From contig QAXH01006747.1 of assembly GCA_004335635.1 (NCBI GenBank), positions 15,517-49,064 on the forward strand: a DNA stretch of 33,548 bases, in the 5' to 3' direction. Below, piece after piece: positions 30,753 to 33,548 of the stretch. Origin of the DNA: Chloromonas sp. AAM2. Taxonomy: Eukaryota > Chlorophyta > Chlorophyceae > Chlamydomonadales > Chlamydomonadaceae. The position numbers and the translations under genes were made by a program. Below the pieces are notes generated by a model. That model was not told the origin of the DNA. It ran no database searches and saw nothing but the letters and a program-made list of their open reading frames with translations. Positions within the stretch are counted from its first letter, which is position 1. Every line of letters begins with the position of its first letter.

Positions 30753-33498
30753 AGCAGGCGCAACAGCAGGCGCGAGTGTTTGAGGGTCTCATTCGAGCGT
30801 TTCAGTCGCCGCCAGACCCAGGGATAGTGGGTCTATTGCCTCCCAGCCCAGCTGACCGAACATTAGTGGTGGCTGAACTGGCTAAACTGTCAACGGAATC
30901 GGCCAGGTGGCTTATGGCCGCGCTTCTGGGTGGGTGCAACTCATGCCCACCAAGGTGTGCCAGTCTGGTGGACCCATGCCCCACGAGCACAGTCATAAAA
31001 AAGACGCATGCCCGGGCATATGCCCAATGTCTCAGGCACGGTGTCATGCACACGCCATGCATGCGCCCATATCGCAACATTATGTCATGCTCTTGATATT
31101 CTTACTCTTCTGCGTTACCAACGTTGGATTGCGTGTGATATTCAGGACATGCAGTGGCAGCAGCAGCAGCGGGAGCGACAGCGGCAGCGACAGCAGCAGC
31201 GGCAGCGGGAGCGGCAGGGGCTGGAGCAGCGGCAGGGGCTGGAGGAGCGGCAGGGGCTGGAGGAGCAGGCCCTTCAGGTCAGTGCAGTCATGGCCATGCG
31301 CTGTTTAGCCGGCACCGTTCAGCAATTTCAACATGTTGTGAATTTGTATTCTGGCATTCTTATGGGGTTCTTGTGCTTGGACTCTTAACAACACTTTGAC
31401 AACAGCCTTGCAACAAGTAGAGGACTGCCTGAGTAAGAATCAGGTTCATTGCCCTGCAAGCCAAGGCTCCTGGGGAGCCCAGTGTGCACCACTCTTAACC
31501 GACCAGCACTTTCGGGTTTTTGCATAGTGTGTGCTATGCTACCTATGGTTTGAACAGCACTGCCGCCCCTGATTGGCATTGTGCTGCAATCTCTTTGTTT
31601 TGATCTTTGTGTTGATGTGTGCAGGTCCACCAGTGCAGATGGCAGTTCCAGCTCCTCCGCCCATTCTCATGAGGGAGGAGTTAGCTCGCCCTACCGTCGA
31701 CATAAGATTTTCTGATGGCTCTACCACAACCCACCCCGCCATCCTCCCAGAACTTCAAACAGTACGGCGGTGGCACTTGGACCCCAGAGATGTGAAGGAT
31801 TTTGTGCTGCAGCAACTGGGCAATCAGACGCTGAATGCACCCATTTCAGGTGAGTATGCTCCGAGTTCATGTCGGCAACGAGGGCAGCTGTCGACAAACG
31901 ACATGACGATCAGCGGTGCGCCAGTGAATGACATGTTCTCTGAGCATCATGGTTGTGACTGCCCACGCATTATCAAACATGGTGCTAAGCTGGGTGCATG
32001 TTGTGGCGGCTTTACCATTGACTCACACCTGCGACTGTGACGCTGCAGTCCGACAACCAAGACAAGGGTTCTTCGCAACATCTGAGACTGAAACAAACGT
32101 ATTGTGAGTGAACGGTACTAGTTCAGTAGCCCATGGCACGTGACACACCGACATCATACGCGTTGCGGCATGGCAGTCAGGCATAGCATGGCGTGGTGGC
32201 CCGCACTCAGCATGTAGCCGCACACTTGCCAATGACTGTTCATACATAGCTGTTGACATAAGGCATAGTCTTACCCAGCTTCTTGCTCCCACTGCAGATC
32301 CGATACCCACATACCAGTGATGTTGCCATGGTGTCATCGCATGCCCTGCTCTACCGGGGTCACAGTTAGATTGGATGCTCGGTTACGCCTTTTCAAACCT
32401 GGTTGTACTCACATCGATGTCTGTAGCTGTGTAGTCAACATCGAGCATGGTGACGCAACCTGTCTGCTCATGGCTTTGGCATGGGGTTTGGAATGTGCTG
32501 GTGAAACCTCCTGTGAAATTTTTGTGCATGGAATGCTCACAACAACCATCCGTGCCATGGAAGACTACGGTATCATTTCATTCCAGGGCCATTTGGGCGG
32601 CTTCCATCAAGCCGTCTCGCAATTCGACAAATGAGCCCGCACTGTGCCCATGCGTTTCTGCTGATTTGATCAGGCTGCCATGTCTCTTCAGAAGCAGGGC
32701 TGCATACGCGCTTTTCGGGCTGGAGGTGGCAGGCTGTCCAGGGGAAACTATGCTCGAATGTTGTAGTGATATTGATCACAAAGCAGAGCAAGTTTGGTTG
32801 TTCTTTCTGCAAGCTGCGATGGTGGCATCTCCAGGACGTGATGCATCTGCAGGTTGTATGTGTACACTGCGCAGGTTGTTTAATGACACTTGCGAACGGA
32901 TTAACATCATCAATGACAAGCGCGGCGCCAACCGCCTGTGGCGTTATGAGCCGGCCTCCAACTATCCGGCAAACACAGTACCAGACTTCAGTTACCGGTA
33001 CCAAGGGGGACCAGAGAACGGGAAGGAACTTGTTCCTGGAGAAGGCAAGGTAGATGCGCCATGCAGATGTAGGCCATGAAGCAAGCAATTAGGATTATCT
33101 GCAGTTTAGCACGGGGAATTGCTCTTGCACCTGTCTTACATAGAGCGACCAGCACCTTGTACGGAACTGTTGTTGGCAAGACCAGTACCAGTACCGTACG
33201 TAACATAGGGGTTATGGCATGTGCCTGATCAGTTATCCATCTGCTTCTGTCATATGGCGTGTGTTAGTGACCGATACACCTGTCGGTGATTCGCACACCC
33301 TCAGCACCTCAGCCTAAATATGACTTTTGTATTCAGTTCAATGGGCAAGGGGAGGCTGCGAGGGCACACGAGCCCCAGCATGCGCCAGCCCAGCATCGCA
33401 TGCGCATGCAGACTGCCTCCATGCGTCAATTCCTGTTCCTGCTGCTGCCGCTGCTGCTGGGCGAACTAACAGCTCATCATTGTGCTAGTGGCAGCTGA
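30753..33498 (+). CDS. multi-exon gene of unknown function, 5' end not fixed
   Basis: Tentative exons, chosen for acceptor/donor quality and matching phase: 30753-30929, 31146-31277, 31625-31849, 32049-32103, 32298-32569, 32692-32791, 32875-33049, 33313-33498. The first exon encodes EGLIRAFQSPPDPGIVGLLP and LVVAELAKLSTESARWLMAA; its acceptor could also be at 30715 and no ATG lies in its frame, so an upstream exon is missing. ATG 30914 is an alternative start. The second exon is a simple repeat; splice phase selects its Ala/Gly frame, not the Gln/Arg/Glu frame. The third exon is distinctive: VDIRFSDGSTTTHPAILPEL and RWHLDPRDVKDFVLQQLGNQ. Later exons include a Cys-rich part, VVVILITKQSK, and RRYEPASN-like RLWRYEPASNYPANTVPDF. 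The last ends near a Leu-rich run (FLFLLLPLLLGEL). The donor at 32792 (GTTTGG) is weak. Family not recognised; the middle exons are least certain. Confidence 0.4.
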
Positions 33499-33548
33499 CG
33501 GGCTTTCAAAGGACAAGGCTGCGCCAAATGCCACTTCTACTTAGTCAG

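Noticed and set aside
31146..31277. Gln/Arg/Glu coiled-coil reading of the repeat exon
   Set aside because: Splice phases with the exons on both sides fit only the Ala/Gly frame.

Overview
This window looks like nuclear DNA of a green alga (core chlorophyte). Genes are split by many short GT-AG introns with strong TGCAG acceptors. The coding sequence is rich in Ala, Gln and Gly. Two products belong to families best known in plants: a TPR-PB1 'Phox/CLMP1' protein and an RMD-like TPR protein. There are no bacterial operons, rRNA or tRNA genes. Species cannot be fixed from sequence alone. All splice sites below were placed by eye and every join was checked for reading phase.

Layout, left to right: a ~1 kb element with terminal inverted repeats (51-1052). 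A seven-exon NOL11-like nucleolar gene (+, 1579-5899). A gap holding a lone copy of the same terminal repeat. A three-exon gene for a low-complexity protein of unknown function (+, 7817-9991). A 3.2 kb repeat-rich gap with a decayed minus-strand coding remnant. A 14-exon TPR-PB1 gene (+, 13169-18904). A gap with repeat fragments. A convergent five-exon RMDN/FAM82-like TPR gene (-, 20565-22979) that uses a GC-AG intron. A divergent intergenic region invaded by a 184 bp fold-back and a 1.7 kb element with ~410-430 bp terminal inverted repeats. A nine-exon COP9 signalosome subunit 3 gene (+, 26160-28604). Another repeat-rich gap with a possible minus-strand gene encoding a decapeptide repeat (29707-30327). 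Finally, a multi-exon gene of unknown function (+, about 30753-33498) whose 5' end I cannot fix.

The recognised genes are housekeeping or cell-organisation genes: rRNA processing, organelle or cytoskeleton adaptor roles, and cullin deneddylation. They do not form one pathway. The novelty lies in two mobile-element families, in the two unknown genes, and in several short repeats. Three repeats or repeat-rich stretches have unit lengths that are multiples of three, so reading frames pass through them. The four recognised genes have internally consistent exon phases and family-typical lengths. The gene at the right end is a weaker model, supported mainly by matching splice phases.
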